From NCBI GenBank assembly GCA_030272155.1, contig CP126191.1, forward strand, positions 2,874,501 through 2,938,500: a stretch of 64,000 nucleotides of DNA, in the 5' to 3' direction. Shown here piece by piece: positions 10,577 to 23,287 of this stretch. The DNA comes from Tetradesmus obliquus. Taxonomy: Eukaryota > Chlorophyta > Chlorophyceae > Sphaeropleales > Scenedesmaceae. A program made the position numbers and the translations under genes. The notes below the pieces were generated by a model. That model was not told the origin of the DNA. It searched no databases and worked only from the letters and a program-made list of their open reading frames with translations. Position 1 is the stretch's first letter. Each line of letters begins with the position of its first letter.

Positions 10577-13500
10577 TCACTCCTCCTCCCCTTCGTCATC
10601 TTCATCCTCATCCTCGTCCAGCTCAGCACCCCTGTACTGCCTAGGCACCCCGCCCGCACTGTAACGCTGCGCCAGCCAGGCAGCATACCCCGGGTACTGC
10701 GCCACAAACTGCCGCCCGCTCATGCTCACGGCTGCCTTGAGGCTGCAGCTGGCTGCCATGCGGCTGCGCAGCAGGAAGGTGAGGCGCAGCAGCCGCAGCG
10801 GCTCGATGCGCAGCGCACGCGCTACGTTGACTGGCTTGGACATCAGCTGCCTGCGCGTCAAAGTAGCATGGTAACAATGCAGCAGCAGAAGCCAGCAAGC
10901 AAGTAGTCAGCAGCGGTATTCGGTGTAGCAGCTGTTGATGCTGTTTTGCAACTGCAGCACAGCTTGTGTGGTGCACAGAGTCCAAGGTACCAGAACAGCC
11001 GCTGCAAGTGCTCAAAACTGCCCAGACTACTCGACAAAACATGCTCCAGCAACACCCGATTGCCATCCAACCAGCACACACGCACAACAAAGGACCATGC
11101 TGCCGACATCCCTACTTAGCAAGCCCACACTGCTTGTTGTCACTCACTTGTACTCTGCAGCCCATGCCTTGTGGCGGCCTGCAGCCTCCCTGAACTTGCT
11201 GCTGCTGTCAGCCAGCGCACCAGGCGACCAGCACAGCACTGTGGGGTCGTACTCAACAACCTGCAGCAGCTCATCACTGCTGAGCTGGAAGGTGGAGCGC
11301 AGCGCGCCCAGCACGGCTGACACAGCACCAGGCCGGCGCAGCAGCAGCTGGGGCTCCTGCAAGAGCAGCAGCAGCAGCAGCAATAGCAGTAGACAGCAGG
11401 TAATTGTGGCGGCAGCAGCAGCAGCAGCAGCAGCAGCAGAGGTCAAACATGTTGTGCACCGCACGAGGGCCACAGCAGCCAAGCAGCGCAGCTGCATGGC
11501 GGGCAGCAGCAGCATTCAAGCAGCACCATCCCCTCTGGTGCATTTGTGGACACGTGTCGGGCGCTGCAATGGCTGCTGAGCTGCCACACCAAAGCAAGCC
11601 AGAGCATTCAGCTGCAACCATTCATTTTCACGCACGGTCTCATAATGCCTGCAGCCGCACCTGCAGCAGTATGTCAGCTGCCACATCTGTGGGCACTGCC
11701 AGGGCTGCTGCCAGCTCAGCCAGCAGGTCAGCCAGCTGGCCCGAGGGCACCAGCAGCGCAGCAGGGGCCCTGCAGCAGCCATACAAACGGCAGCAGCAGG
11801 CAGCAGGCAGCAGGACAGTCGGCAACAAAACAGCAAATGTTGCAGTGCAGGGTGATATGAAATGACCGCAGCAGGCTAGTACCTGCGTCTGTGCATCCGA
11901 GAAGCAATGGACACCAGCCGACTCCATGCAGCACCGCAGCGCAGATGGCATTGTAACTTGACGATTATGCTGAACACGCTGTGCTGGCCTTGCCCCAACA
12001 CACCGGCGCAAACAACCCGAAACAGGCGGCCGCTGCTGAAGCCAGCAGCCAAGCAAGGCACACACGCACGCGAAGCACTCATGGCACTCACGCAACACAC
12101 ATAACATACACAACACACACCAGCACATACTGCATAACACACACCTGCGCAGCGCAAGGGCCAGCCCCTCCTCACTCAGCCGCAGCTGCTGCTGCAGCGT
12201 GGCTGCTGCTGCGTACAGCCGCTCCCCTGGCGTCACAAGCAGGCGGGGATATGCGCGCAGCGCAGGCAGCAGGCGCAGCAGCGGCCAGCTGCACACCTGC
12301 AGGCAGCAGCGGGAGATGGCGCTGTTGATCAGGCAGGAAATTGATGGCCTTGAGTGTTGTGTTGGATCGTTGATTAGTTGATGTAAGCAGCTGCGCTGTA
12401 TCGTATTGATTGCAGGTACTGCCAAATGATGGTTTACAGCAAACACAGCTATGGTCATGGCGCAGCAGCAGCTGCTGCGCCTGTAAGACAGTGTCTAGGC
12501 AAAACTGCAGCAGTGCTTCTAGCATGCCCTTGTATAGGCGCATATCCACGCACTGGCTCCTGCGGGCCCACCCATTCCCACCTGCTCCACTGCCTCAACT
12601 GAGCTGACCAGCTGCGCCTGCCCAACAGACAGCAGCCGGGGCTCCTGCAGCACCATGGCCACAACAGCCTGCCGCAGCTTGCGAGACAGCTGCTGCACCT
12701 GCAGCTGCTTGCGCTGCTGCTGCTGCAGCTGCTGCAGGTCCAGCAGTTGCAGCAGCTGTGCTAGCCGCTCCTCCAGCTCCGGTGCTGACAGCAGCAGCAG
12801 CTGCCAGTGCAGCAGGGGAGTTGACACACCCTGCCTGCGCTGCAGCTGAGCAAGCGGCAGCTGCAGCACCCCGGCTGCCTCAGCTAGCCTGATACCCACC
12901 ACCTGCTGTGGCTGCAGCAGCAGCTCTGGCAGCTGCAGCATTGCCTGCAGCAGCTGCGGTCTTGACACCGGCAGCAGCTGCTGCAGCTGTGCCCATCTTG
13001 CTTCTAATTGATCCCTCGGCAGTGCTGCTGCGTCTGCGCTGCTCAGCATTAGCAGTTGTGCCTCTGCAGGGGTGATGTGCAGCACTTGACACAGCTGCTG
13101 CTGGCAGCTGTCTGGGGTGTCTGGGTATGAGGGTAGCAGCCTGGGGTAGCTACTGCTGCTGCTGCTGCTTGCTACAACTGGCAGCAGCCGGTCCACAGCT
13201 GCAGGATGAGGCAGGCTGTGTTGCCGGGGCGGGTGCTGCTGTTGCTGTTTTGCTTGTTGTAGCTGGCAAGTCGCCTGGCATGACTGACCTGTGACTTCCG
13301 CTGCTACTGCTGCAGCTGTGTAAGATGCTGCTGCTGGTGATCTGTTGTGGGTGTACAGCCTGGGCTGATACATGCCCACCGTCTCTTGTGCTGCGCAGCA
13401 TGCTGCTGTTGGTGCTGAAAGTGCTGGCAAACGACCATGCTGCTGATACTGCGTGCACTGCATCTGTGCACGAGGGTTGACTGCATAACGGTGCACAGCA

Positions 13501-13742
13501 AGCTGATCCATCTGTCTACACGGCTGTTGCGGTCCCAGCTGCTGCTGCAGCCGCTGTGTCTGCTTGGTGCTGCATGACGCAGCCAGACACTGTGCAGCAG
13601 CAGGCTGCAGCTGCTCAGTGCTGCTCCAGCACGGATGCCTGTGGGGTGCGCCAGCAAGCAGCGTGATGGAGGCCCCACTACATGCGTTTGGTGGCTTCCT
13701 CCCCATACCTTGCTGCAGTGCATGGCTGTGGCAGTAGGCCAT
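10577..13742 (-). CDS. mTERF-like (mitochondrial/plastid transcription termination factor family) protein
   Basis: Exons 13742-12582, 12296-12145, 11769-11661, 11356-11148 and 10850-10577 join in frame to ~634 aa. The start ATG at 13742 lies in CCACCATGG. The N-terminal ~200 residues are Gln/Ala/Ser-rich and disordered-looking, compatible with a targeting extension. After that come repeated two-helix units with mTERF-like spacing: LLLQPQQVVGIRLAEAAGVL, EPRLLSVGQAQLVSSVEAVE, YPRLLVTPGERL, EPQLLLRRPGAVSAVLGAL, YDPTVLCWSPGAL, and RIEPLRLLRLTFLLRSRM near the end. Family members bind organellar nucleic acid and act in transcription, splicing or ribosome assembly. The protein ends in an acidic run of Asp/Glu, which is unusual. 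An extra exon between 12300 and 12580 is possible. The family call rests on motif spacing, so it is moderate. Confidence 0.62.
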
Positions 13743-14780
13743 GGTGGCCACTACTGCTGCTGCTGCTTCTGCTGCTGCTCAGCAACCGGTGATTACGTGT
13801 TGCTGTCCCAACTGCTGAGACAACTGTGTCGGAGACACGCTATCAATGAAGGTAAGTTGATACTAATCGCAGCAGCTGCAACAGGCATCACAGGACCCCC
13901 GAGTGCGGTACTGTTGCCTGCAGGCAGCCAGCGAGCTCTGCACTGTAACCACGTGGATATGCAGCTAGTGCTTATTGATGTTGAATGAAAATATACGATC
14001 AGTCGGTGTTCAACACAGCGTTGAATTGCTATGCATGGCATGTTCTGTCTAGTCGTCTGACGAACTTCCTCACCCTTGACCTTCCGTTGACACCGGCGAT
14101 GCTGTGCAAGTCGTAGGAGGTCGTTGCTGCGAGAATCTACTTTTGCCTGCTGCATAATACGGTAAACACACCTGCTCTGCTGCACTGGCGTAGCCATCAT
14201 CGCGCTCTTTCCTTTTGCTATCAACAGTCAGACACCTACTGCTGGCCTGCTGCACGTCATATGAAGAAAGTTGCCGGTCATGCTGGTTCGGTGTAACGTC
14301 CGTTTCAAACAGGAATACAATTACAACTACAGCCACCATCAACCTGCGCACTCAAAGAGCACTCACTGTGCCAGCTGGCTGCCCACGTTCACGCGTTGGC
14401 AGCAGCTGACAGTCTTCACAGTGACCTCACAGCACGAGTCACTTGCAGTACAAATGCCAAACATCATGTGCATGTGTCTGTTGTAAGAACTCGCAGTGTC
14501 AAGGGAGGTGCATGCTAGGGCTGCCCCCATTAAGCTTCACTGGACTTGCAGGAACTCTGGCTGTCACAGCCAGCGACGGTCGCATATGAAGCATAACATG
14601 GCTCGAGCCCTGCCACACATGAAACTGTGTCATTTGCTTGAATGTGTGTGAGGATGCGTGATGTATCACCGAGCAGAAATTCTGGGGCAGAAAATGGACA
14701 ACAAACACATGCAAGGTACTGGCACCTCATCATCGTGCCATGGCAGTGCACAAGTTGGTCTGGTGACTGGAAAACAGAAA
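13743..14780. other. Intergenic, no gene recognised
   Basis: Upstream side of the mTERF-like gene, running into the minisatellite. No frame shows a domain. The region just left of 14780 is open in several frames only because it adjoins the 42-bp array. Confidence 0.6.
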
Positions 14781-14782
14781 CT

Positions 14783-16525
14783 AGCAGCACACACTGTGCC
14801 AAGCCGCATTTCCACCTGCACACCAGCGGCACACACTGTGCCAAGCCGCATGTCCACCTGCACACCAGCAGCACACACTGTGCCAAGCCATACTTCCACC
14901 TGCGTACTAGCAGCACACACTGTGCCAAGCCATAATCCACCTGCGCACCAGCAGCACACACTGTGCCAAGCCATACCTCCACCTGCACACCAGCAGCACA
15001 CACTGTGCCAAGCCATATTCCACCTGCACAGCAGCAGCACACACTGTGCCAAGCCATATTCCACCTGCACACCAGCAGCTGCGCACCAGCAGCACACACT
15101 GTGCCAAGCCATATTCCACCTGCACACCAGCAACACACACTGTGCCAAGCAGCGCTTCCCACTTGCACACCAGCGGCACACACTGTGCCAAGCCATACCT
15201 CCACCTGTACAACAGCAGCACACACTGTGCCAACCCGCACTTCCACCTGTACAACAGCAGCACACACACTGCCAAGCCATACCTCCACCTGTACACCAGC
15301 AACACACACTGTGCCAAGCCATACCTCCACCTGTACACCAGCAACACACACTGTGCCAACCCGCATTTCCACCTGTACAACAGCAGCACACACTGTGCCA
15401 AGCCATACCTCCACCTGTACACCAGCAACACACACTGTGCCAACCCGCATTTCCACCTGTACACCAGCAACACACACTGTGCCAATCAGCGCTTTCCACT
15501 TGCACACCAGCAGCACACACTGTGCCAAGCCATACCTCCACCTGTACAACAGCAGCACACACTGTGCCAAGCCATACCTCCACCTGTACAACAGCAGCAC
15601 ACACTGTGCCAAGCCATACCTCCACCTGCACACCAGCAGCACACACTGTGACAAGCAGCGCTTTTCCACCTGCACACCAGCGGCACACACTGTGCCAAGC
15701 CATACCTCCACCTGTACAACAGCAGCACACACTGTGCCAACTTGCATTTCCACATGTACAACAGCAGCACACACACTGCCAAGCCGCATTTCCACCTGCA
15801 CACCAGCGACACACACACTGCCAAGCCGCATTTCCACCTGCACACCAGCGACACACACACTGCCAAGCCATACTTCCACCTGCACACCAGCGACACACAC
15901 ACTGCCAAGCCGCATTTCCACCTGTACAACAGCAGCACACACTGTGCCAAGCCATACCTCCACCTGTACACCAGCAACACACACTGTGCCAACCCGCATT
16001 TCCACCTGTACACCAGCAACACACACTGTGCCAATCAGCGCTTTCCACTTGCACACCAGCAGCACACACTGTGCCAAGCCATACCTCCACCTGTACAACA
16101 GCAGCACACACTGTGCCAAGCCATACCTCCACCTGTACAACAGCAGCACACACTGTGCCAAGCCATACCTCCACCTGTACACCAGCAGCACACACTGTGA
16201 CAAGCAGCGCTTTTCCACCTGCACACCAGCGGCACACACTGTGCCAAGCCATACCTCCACCTGTACAACAGCAGCACACACTGTGCCAACCCGCATTTCC
16301 ACCTGTACAACAGCAGCACACACACTGCCAAGCCGCATTTCCACCTGCACACCAGCGACACACACACTGCCAAGCCGCATTTCCACCTGCACACCAGCGA
16401 CACACACACTGCCAAGCCATACTTCCACCTGCACACCAGCGACACACACACTGCCAAGCCGCATTTCCACCTGCACACCAGCGACACACACACTGCCAAG
16501 CCGCATGTCCACCTGCACAACTGTA
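14783..16525. repeat. 42-bp minisatellite, about 41 copies, with a 549-bp higher-order repeat
   Basis: The unit is roughly AGCAGCACACACTGTGCC followed by AAGCCATACCTCCACCTGTACAAC, most units being 42 bp with a few slightly shorter or longer. Variants differ at fixed sites: CCATACCTCC, CCGCATTTCC or CCATACTTCC in the middle, and GTACAACAG, GTACACCAG or GCACACCAG at the end. The same ordered block of about 13 units recurs: the rare variant CAATCAGCGC lies near 15483 and 16032, and GACAAGCAGC near 15650 and 16199, both 549 bp apart. Because 42 is divisible by three, frames of 540-690 codons stay open on both strands; they are not taken as genes. Confidence 0.97.
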
Positions 16526-16719
16526 ATCCCACGACTGCACCTTGCCGGCAAATTGAGGCGCGTGCATGTGCGTTTACTGTACAACTTCGTCTTTCGCAAT
16601 TAACAGTCAAGATCGCCCACAGCGGCCACCAACAACCTGTCACAAGTCAACCACATGGACAGTGCCAAGTCAGATGCCACTCACGCAATCAACAATGCAC
16701 AAAATGTACAATAACGTCA

Positions 16720-18360
16720 ACCGACCCCCTGGTGATCCATTCAGCAGTGCATCCCCTGCCATGCCACATCCTGCCGTCAGTGACGGCTCATGCCACTGTG
16801 CTCAATTGTAGTTCAGTCTTCACCCCCAGTCTTGCCCTGGCTGAGCACTCAACGCACGCCATTATCAAATGCATGAGCTCACATCTCACACTCTATCCCC
16901 TTTTTTTAGTTTTATAGTTTTCTCACAAGAATAAGGGAGTTCAGCGTGGCAGGCAGTTGCCATGGGACGCTATTGCAACGTGTGGTCTGCGCACAAGCAT
17001 ATGTAGAAGCTGCGTCAGCGCACCCACCTCATGCAACTGGAAGTACCACCATGCGCAACTGTACATAATAATCACTGTGCTGTGACAGCAAGATAACAAG
17101 TACTCAAGGGGTGTGAGGCAAAGCACCCCTTCAACAGGGCCGCTTCCATGCACAGAAACACAAAACCACAGCAATGCCAGACAAAAGCATGCTGCTGTGT
17201 GAAGACAGCATGCGCTTGTGTAGCAGCATCAGTCCTGCAGGCAGGGCCTGTCTGCACCATCGCATGCCCAGTGCTCCACTACCAGACAACAGGAACACTT
17301 GGGTAGGTGCAAAACAGGCCCCATGTCAGTACGCTGTTCAAAACATGCTGCATGCATTCAAAAACAGTAACTTCCCTCTCTCCAAAAAAACGCAACGTTG
17401 ACCGACCCCCTTGTTATCCATTCAGCAGTGCATCCCCTGCCATGCCACCTCCTGCCGTCAGTGACGGCTCATGCCACTGTGCTCAACTGTAGTTCAGTCT
17501 TCAGCCCCAGTCCTGCCTTTGCTGAGCACTCAACGCACGCATGTGTCACGTGCAACAGCTCACAAATCACACTCCACCCCCTTTTTTTGAAGTGTAGGAA
17601 ATTTTGAATGCTCACAAGATTCAGGCAGTTCAGCGTGGCAGGCAGTTGCCATGGGACGCTGTTGCAACGTGTGGTCTGCGCACAAGCATACGTAGAAGCT
17701 GCGTCAGCGCACCCACCTCATGCAACTGGAAATACCACCATGCACAACTTCACAAAACTGCTGTGCTGTGAGGCAGCAAGCGAACAAGTACTCAAGGGGT
17801 GTGAGGCAAAGCACCCATTCACGATGGCCGCTTCCATGCACAAAAACACAAAACCACAGCAATGCCAGACAAAAGCATGCTGCTGTGTGAAGGCAGCATG
17901 CACTTGTGTAGCACCATCAGTCCTGCAGGCAGGGCCAGTCTGCACCATCGCATGCCCAGTGCTCCACTACCAGGCAAAAACACTTGGGTAGGTGCAAAGC
18001 AGGCCCCATGTCAGTGCGCTGTTCAAAACATGCTGCATGCGTTCAAAAACTGTTACTTCCCCCTCTGTGAAAAACCGTAACGTTGCCCGACCAACCCCCT
18101 TGTTATCCATTCAGCAGTGCATCCCCTGCCATGCCACATCTTGACGGCTCATGCCACTGTGCTCAACTGTAATTCAGTCTTCACCCCCAGTCCTGCCCTT
18201 GCTGAGCACTCAACGCACGCATTCATCAAGTGCAACCGCTCACAACTCACACTCCACCCCCTTTTTTGATGTGGAATTTTGAGTTCTCACAAGATTCGGG
18301 CAGTTCAGTGTGGCAGGCAATCGCCGTGGGAATGCTAGTGCAACGTGTTGTCTGCACACA
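16720..18360. repeat. ~685-bp tandem repeat, about 2.4 copies
   Basis: The segment beginning near CATTCAGCAGTGCATCCCCTG recurs at about 16738, 17418 and 18109, so the period is 680-690 bp. Each unit contains GAGCACTCAACGCACGC, a T-run (CCCCCTTTTTTT), then TTCAGCGTGGCAGGCAG and AACGTGTGGTCTGCGCACAAGC. The third copy breaks off at about 18360 after the TTCAGTGTGGCAGGC block. Copies 1 and 2 are closest. No conserved reading frame runs through the unit, so it looks like satellite-type DNA or the remnant of a noncoding element. Confidence 0.9.
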
Positions 18361-19770
18361 AGCAGATCTGCTTGGCCATGGCCACTGTGGCCACAGTGAA
18401 CTTCACATGCCTGCTGGCTGCTGTTGCGCACACTGCTGCACTGCACATGGCTGACCCTCATTGTGATGCTTGCTCAGCAAAGCACTCATGTTGTGCATGG
18501 CAAACGCGCTGCATGAGACACTGTCCCAAGAGAGAGGTTGGTACAGGTTTGTGAGGTCAGCCTGGCCCCAGTGGGACCTGCTGAGCAGGTTGCTCCGCTG
18601 AGCACAAACCCTGTGACCAGGCAGGGAAGCAGCAGCATTGGCACGGCCAGCAAGCCCCCTGCTTCTGATCTGCAGTTTATGGGTACAATGTGGCTCGTCA
18701 CATGGCTCCCCACCATCATGATGTCCTGCTCTTGGTCGATCATGTGGGAATTTGTGACAGGGCGCATGGGGTTGAGACTCGCTGCTGATGCACCTGCCAA
18801 GTGCTGGCACAACACAAACGCACCCACCAAGGCGGCGAACAAGCAACAGCTCCTTGCCCACTGCTGCTGTACAACATGTTTGCACATGCACATGCTGGTC
18901 AACAGCACCCAGGTTGATGTTGCTCTGACTCTGTTAGTGCTGAAACTGTCTTGGTAAAGCGCTGCTGGACCTCCTTGACCTGCATGTCTCAGAGGCAAGG
19001 TGGTCACAGCGACCGTCGCTGCGGTGACCGCTGTGGCTGCCTCCGTAATTGTATAGTGAAGTAAGTTGCAGCGGCAGGCGGTACCTGTCGCTTTCCAAGC
19101 AGGTTGAAGTTTGGTCACATAGGACACAAGCACGACTGTTGCCTCCAGGCTATGCTGCCGCTGCGCACCATGGACTTTGCAGCTGCAATGACACTGCCAT
19201 GCATGAGGCAACAGACCACAGCTCATTGAGGTCTTGCTGCTGCTGCTGTCGTTGCTACTACTATAAAACAACACACATCAATATATATTGCCTTTTTGAC
19301 ACATAAAGTGCATGCAGCCGTAGGGAACATGCAGCAGCTGACTCAGCTCAGTGAGCTTCACTGACACGCAAGCAGCAGCGCTGCTGCTGGCGCAGCATTG
19401 CTGCTGAGCAGCAGAATAGCAGGAGCCGAACCCGCATGGCTCCTGATGCTGACACCTGCAAAATATACTGTAGCAAAGTCATCTAAAAACCACAGTCATG
19501 AGTAGCCGTTTTTTCGCGTCTCTGCTGTCACAACTACAGGGCGATGCTCCCCTGCGTCGATGCAGCACCAAAGAGTCCTCCGCCTTGAAGCTCACATACT
19601 TAGTCCATCAATACGTCCCTCACATTAACTTACATGTCCATATCGCACAGAGGCACTTGCTTGTACTGCTAGTGACAGCTTTGGCGCGCTTTCGTGACAG
19701 GCAGCGTGCGTGAGATGGGCCGATAACCCATTTCTTGCATTGAAACCATCAGCTTAGCGTTGCATCTTTA
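18361..19770. other. Intergenic, no gene recognised
   Basis: A 262-codon frame on the minus strand (18486-19274) is Cys/Ser-rich, has no recognisable domain and does not chain to other exons; I do not call it. The right end should hold the promoter of the SGNH hydrolase gene. Confidence 0.55.
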
Positions 19771-22700
19771 ATGTGCAGCCGTGAAGCAGGCGGTGGCCGA
19801 AAAGCGGCAGCAGCAGCAGTGACAAGGACGCTGCTGGCCTTGGCTCTTCTGCTTATGGCATGCGTGCAATCGTGCCATGGACAAAAACGGTTGCTGCAAA
19901 CGCTGCGTAAACTGCAGCAGGTGCGCATTGCGAGGTAGCCATGCAACGGCATAACAGCAGCAAGCAGGAACAGCATGTTCGCCTTGGCACTGGCGGGTCT
20001 TGGCCATCAGTGGAGCTGGACGCAATGGATGTCAAAATCCACCAGTTGTAGAACATGAAAGCGTTTATATGTTTGATGTTGCCTGGTTATTCTTGGGGGA
20101 AAACTGCTGTCCGGGCTTGCAGGACAGTGGCACACCTGGCGACCAGTATGCAGCAGAGGCGACTTGGAGCAACTTGTTCCACCACCACCCGCTGCAGCAT
20201 CATCACTCCAGCTACCGCTACATGCTCAGCAAGCAGCAGCGGCAGCGTGGCATAAGCCACTTTGGCAGTGCTGAGAGGCTGAGGGTGGCACTCAGCAGGG
20301 CCATCACGAGTGAGCTGCATGCTGCTGCGAGCAGTCACCACTAGCATTCTTGCCAGCAGCAGCAGTGCACAGAAAGCACGCCAGCTACTGTGCTCAGCTG
20401 TGCAGCATGGCACCTTCTTCAAGGTTACATCCAAGCAGTGGCAGATGTAGCCGTGTCAATCTAGCACAGAGGATACTGCTGTGCACATGCACAGCTGGCC
20501 ACGCGACATGCAGCATCTTCCTGTGTGTTGCACAGCAACTGTCACGTGTCTGCATGGTGACGCTTGTGACCTGAAATTGTGCGGATGCAGCTAAATTGCA
20601 GTAGCATGCCTGTGCCTTCTATGTTACCCCTGTCCTGTGCTGCAACTGCTGCTGCTGCTGCCCTGGTTCCCGCCAGACAAAAAGCTGACAGTAGCAGTAG
20701 TTGGTGGCAGCATCTCAGCAGGCACTGGCGCAGAAGACGCACCGGCATGGGTGGACAGGCTTGAAACATACCTAAAGGAGACTTACGGCAAAGTAGCAAA
20801 CGTGAATGTCACAGTGAACAATGGAGCTGTGCCGGGCACCACCAGTGCCTATATGTCAGGCTGTGTGAACCTTCACGTGCCAGCAGATGCAGACATAGTG
20901 GTGGTGGAGTATACAGTGAATGACGACCAGCTGGCACTGCCTGCAATGGACAACCCAGTCAGGTGAGTGAGGCACAGCACTTGACAGTTGTCCTGCAAGC
21001 AGCATGGCAGCCACATTGACACTTGCAGCTGTTTGCTCAGCGTGTATGCAGCAGCGGGCAGCAGCTGGAACTGCTAGTAGGCAGAGCACGCAGCAGAACA
21101 TTGCACAGTTGCCTATGCCTCTGTTACATTCCCTCCAGACTGCACACAAGCACAACCTGCATGCGTTTGCTGGCACATCATGTGTTGAACACTGCTGTCC
21201 CTGTTATCCTGCAGGCGGCCGTACGAGCGGCTGTTGCGCAAGCTGCTGTCAATGCCAACATCCCCAGCAGTTGTGCTGCTGCATGCATACGCCTGGTTCA
21301 GACCGGAACCAACATTTGGTGTGTTCTACAGCAATTCAGAACGGGACCTGAACGAGCTTGCAGGATACTACGGCCTGCCAGTGGTGTCTGTCAAGGGCTG
21401 CTGCTTTCAAGCCATGCAGCAGGGTGTACCAGGATTCCAGGTATGATAACAACACTGCTGCTGCCATCGAGGTTGTTGAGTGGGCAAGTTCCTGCAAGCA
21501 GGTTCTGCAGTGAGCATTATTTCTCGCTTTCATACGTGTCTGAACAGTAACGGCGCGTAGCCATTTGAGCTTGTGACGTGTGCATGCGGCACAGTCAGTC
21601 ATGCTATGTTGATGCCAGTGCCCGCCGCCCATGCTGTCCGTCCTGCACATATATGCCAGGTGCATGCTGTGCGTAGGCAGGACCTGCTAGACAGCAAGGG
21701 CCTGGCCTTCTACTATGACGAGATCCACCCAGACGGCAACACCGGCCACAGGTGCGGCCAGCCTCCTGCAAGCGCTGTTGCCAGACACAGCAGCACTCTC
21801 ACGATTGCTCAAGTCCAACAGTAGCAGCCACTGCCGCAGCGCATACCTCGGGTGGTACATAGGTGCCGCTGCATCACCTTTTCCTTGCAAGCCATTGCTT
21901 TTGGCATGACAGGCACTGCTACATGTTGGCACTGTGGTTGTGAACCTGCTGTGGCTGTGGTGCCCTTGCAGGGTAATGGCTGAGCTGGTGGTGACGCTGC
22001 TGCAGCGAGGTGTGGCTGACCTGCTGCACAGCCCCCTCACGGAGGCAGACAAGGCAGCAGCAGCGCAGCCGCTGCCGCCACCTATGATCCCAGGCAACTG
22101 GGAGTCGCTCAGCGACAGGTGGGGCGGGCAGCAGCCAGGCTTCATGTGATGTTAGTCGAGATGCGTTGCTGTCAGGGCTGTGCTGGATCGACTTGCATTT
22201 TGCTGCTAAGATGCAGTCCACGTTGTTCTTCATCCCTCAAATAAGAGACATTGTGAGCATGCTGCACGGTGTATGCCTTGGTGCAGATGCTTTGTGGGTG
22301 AGGCCTTTAAGACCAAAGCAGTGATAGGGCAGCCTGCCTCCTGGGATTGGGTCAACGAGTCACGCAGCTTGCGGCCCAAGTGGGGCTACGTGTCAACAGA
22401 GCCAGGCGCATCGCTGCAGCTGCTGCTGAACACCACAGCCAGCTCGGGTGCGGCGCAGCACCCGGTGCTGGTGCAGGTGGCGTACCTGAGCAGCTACGAG
22501 CACATGGGCAAGGCGGCCGTCAAGTGAGCTGAGCAGTGGTGTTGCACTTTACTCAGCACGGCATGGCAAGCCCATACAAGCAAAGCATGTCAGCACACTG
22601 TACTACGCTGCTGTTGTGCCAGGGATGCTTAGGTGGAGAGGGCATGCAGCACAGCGCTGCACACTTCCGCACCAGCTGCCACACATTCTCCTGCAAGCAC

Positions 22701-23287
22701 GGTACTTCTCTTGGTTGCTGACATGCGTTTGTTGTTGTGCATTACGGTGGCGCAGGTGTGTGTCTGGCTGCAGCTGTGATGAGTCTGAGATCAACGGCTA
22801 CCACGTGGACCACAACAGCCTGCTGAAGCTGCACCGCATCTACGTGTCACAGCACGAGGAGTGTGTGATGGCAGTGCAGGTGTGTTGTCGTTGTGCTGTG
22901 GTTCTGAACCTGGTCTACAGCCGATGTGTTTGCACAGAAGCGGCCTGGCATATTGCAATTAGATGCTTTGTTGTCTCAACATTGCAGCGCAGACTGCTCT
23001 GTTGGAGCTTGCAAGGCAGTGCAGACACACTGCAACATGATTGTGAATGCTGCTGCTGCTGCTGCTGTGGCTGCTATGCCTGTACTGCTGTGCAGGTCAA
23101 GGACGAGACTGATGCGCCTGATGGGGAGCACAAAGTGAAGCTTGCAGCAGCAGTTGTGAGTGAGGAGGCAGGGGAGCAGCACGCAGACTTCGACAACGCT
23201 GCTGCTGTTGAGCATGTGCACGACATCAGCTTCCGACATGTGGGCTTCGGTCACAGTGGTGTCTTTGATATACGAAACCATATTTGA
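19771..23287 (+). CDS. Secreted/endomembrane SGNH (GDSL-type) hydrolase-like protein
   Basis: Nine exons join in frame to 546 aa: 19771-19920, 20123-20309, 20677-20962, 21215-21440, 21660-21751, 21972-22118, 22287-22523, 22756-22879, 23096-23287. Exon 1 encodes a signal peptide or membrane anchor (TRTLLALALLLMACVQSCHG). The SGNH blocks are visible: nucleophile Ser in VAVVGGSISAG (~S124), Gly in NNGAVPGTTSA, Asn in VVVEYTVNDD (~N194), and the Asp/His pair in YYDEIHPDGNTGHR (~D303, H306). The nucleophile motif is GGS rather than GDS. About 240 residues beyond the hydrolase core form a Cys-containing C-terminal domain I do not recognise. Such proteins deacylate glycans, lipids or cell-wall polymers; the substrate is unknown. 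An alternative acceptor at 21681 also keeps frame. TGTAA follows at 23343. Confidence 0.86.

Noticed and set aside
12297-12581. An additional mTERF exon encoding QFCLDTVLQAQQLLLRHD
   Set aside because: Not needed for frame: exon 12582 joins to 12296 in phase 0, and no clear donor follows the candidate.
14530-16643. Very long frames on both strands (up to about 690 codons) in the 14.5-16.6 kb region
   Set aside because: They arise because the 42-bp minisatellite unit is a multiple of three and lacks stops; translations are pure repeats in every frame.
18486-19274. 262-codon minus-strand frame
   Set aside because: Low-complexity composition with no domain; not linked to neighbouring exons.
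22616-23095. Long frame covering introns of the SGNH gene
   Set aside because: Runs through CTG-rich intron sequence; good donor and acceptor pairs with matching phase define the exons instead.
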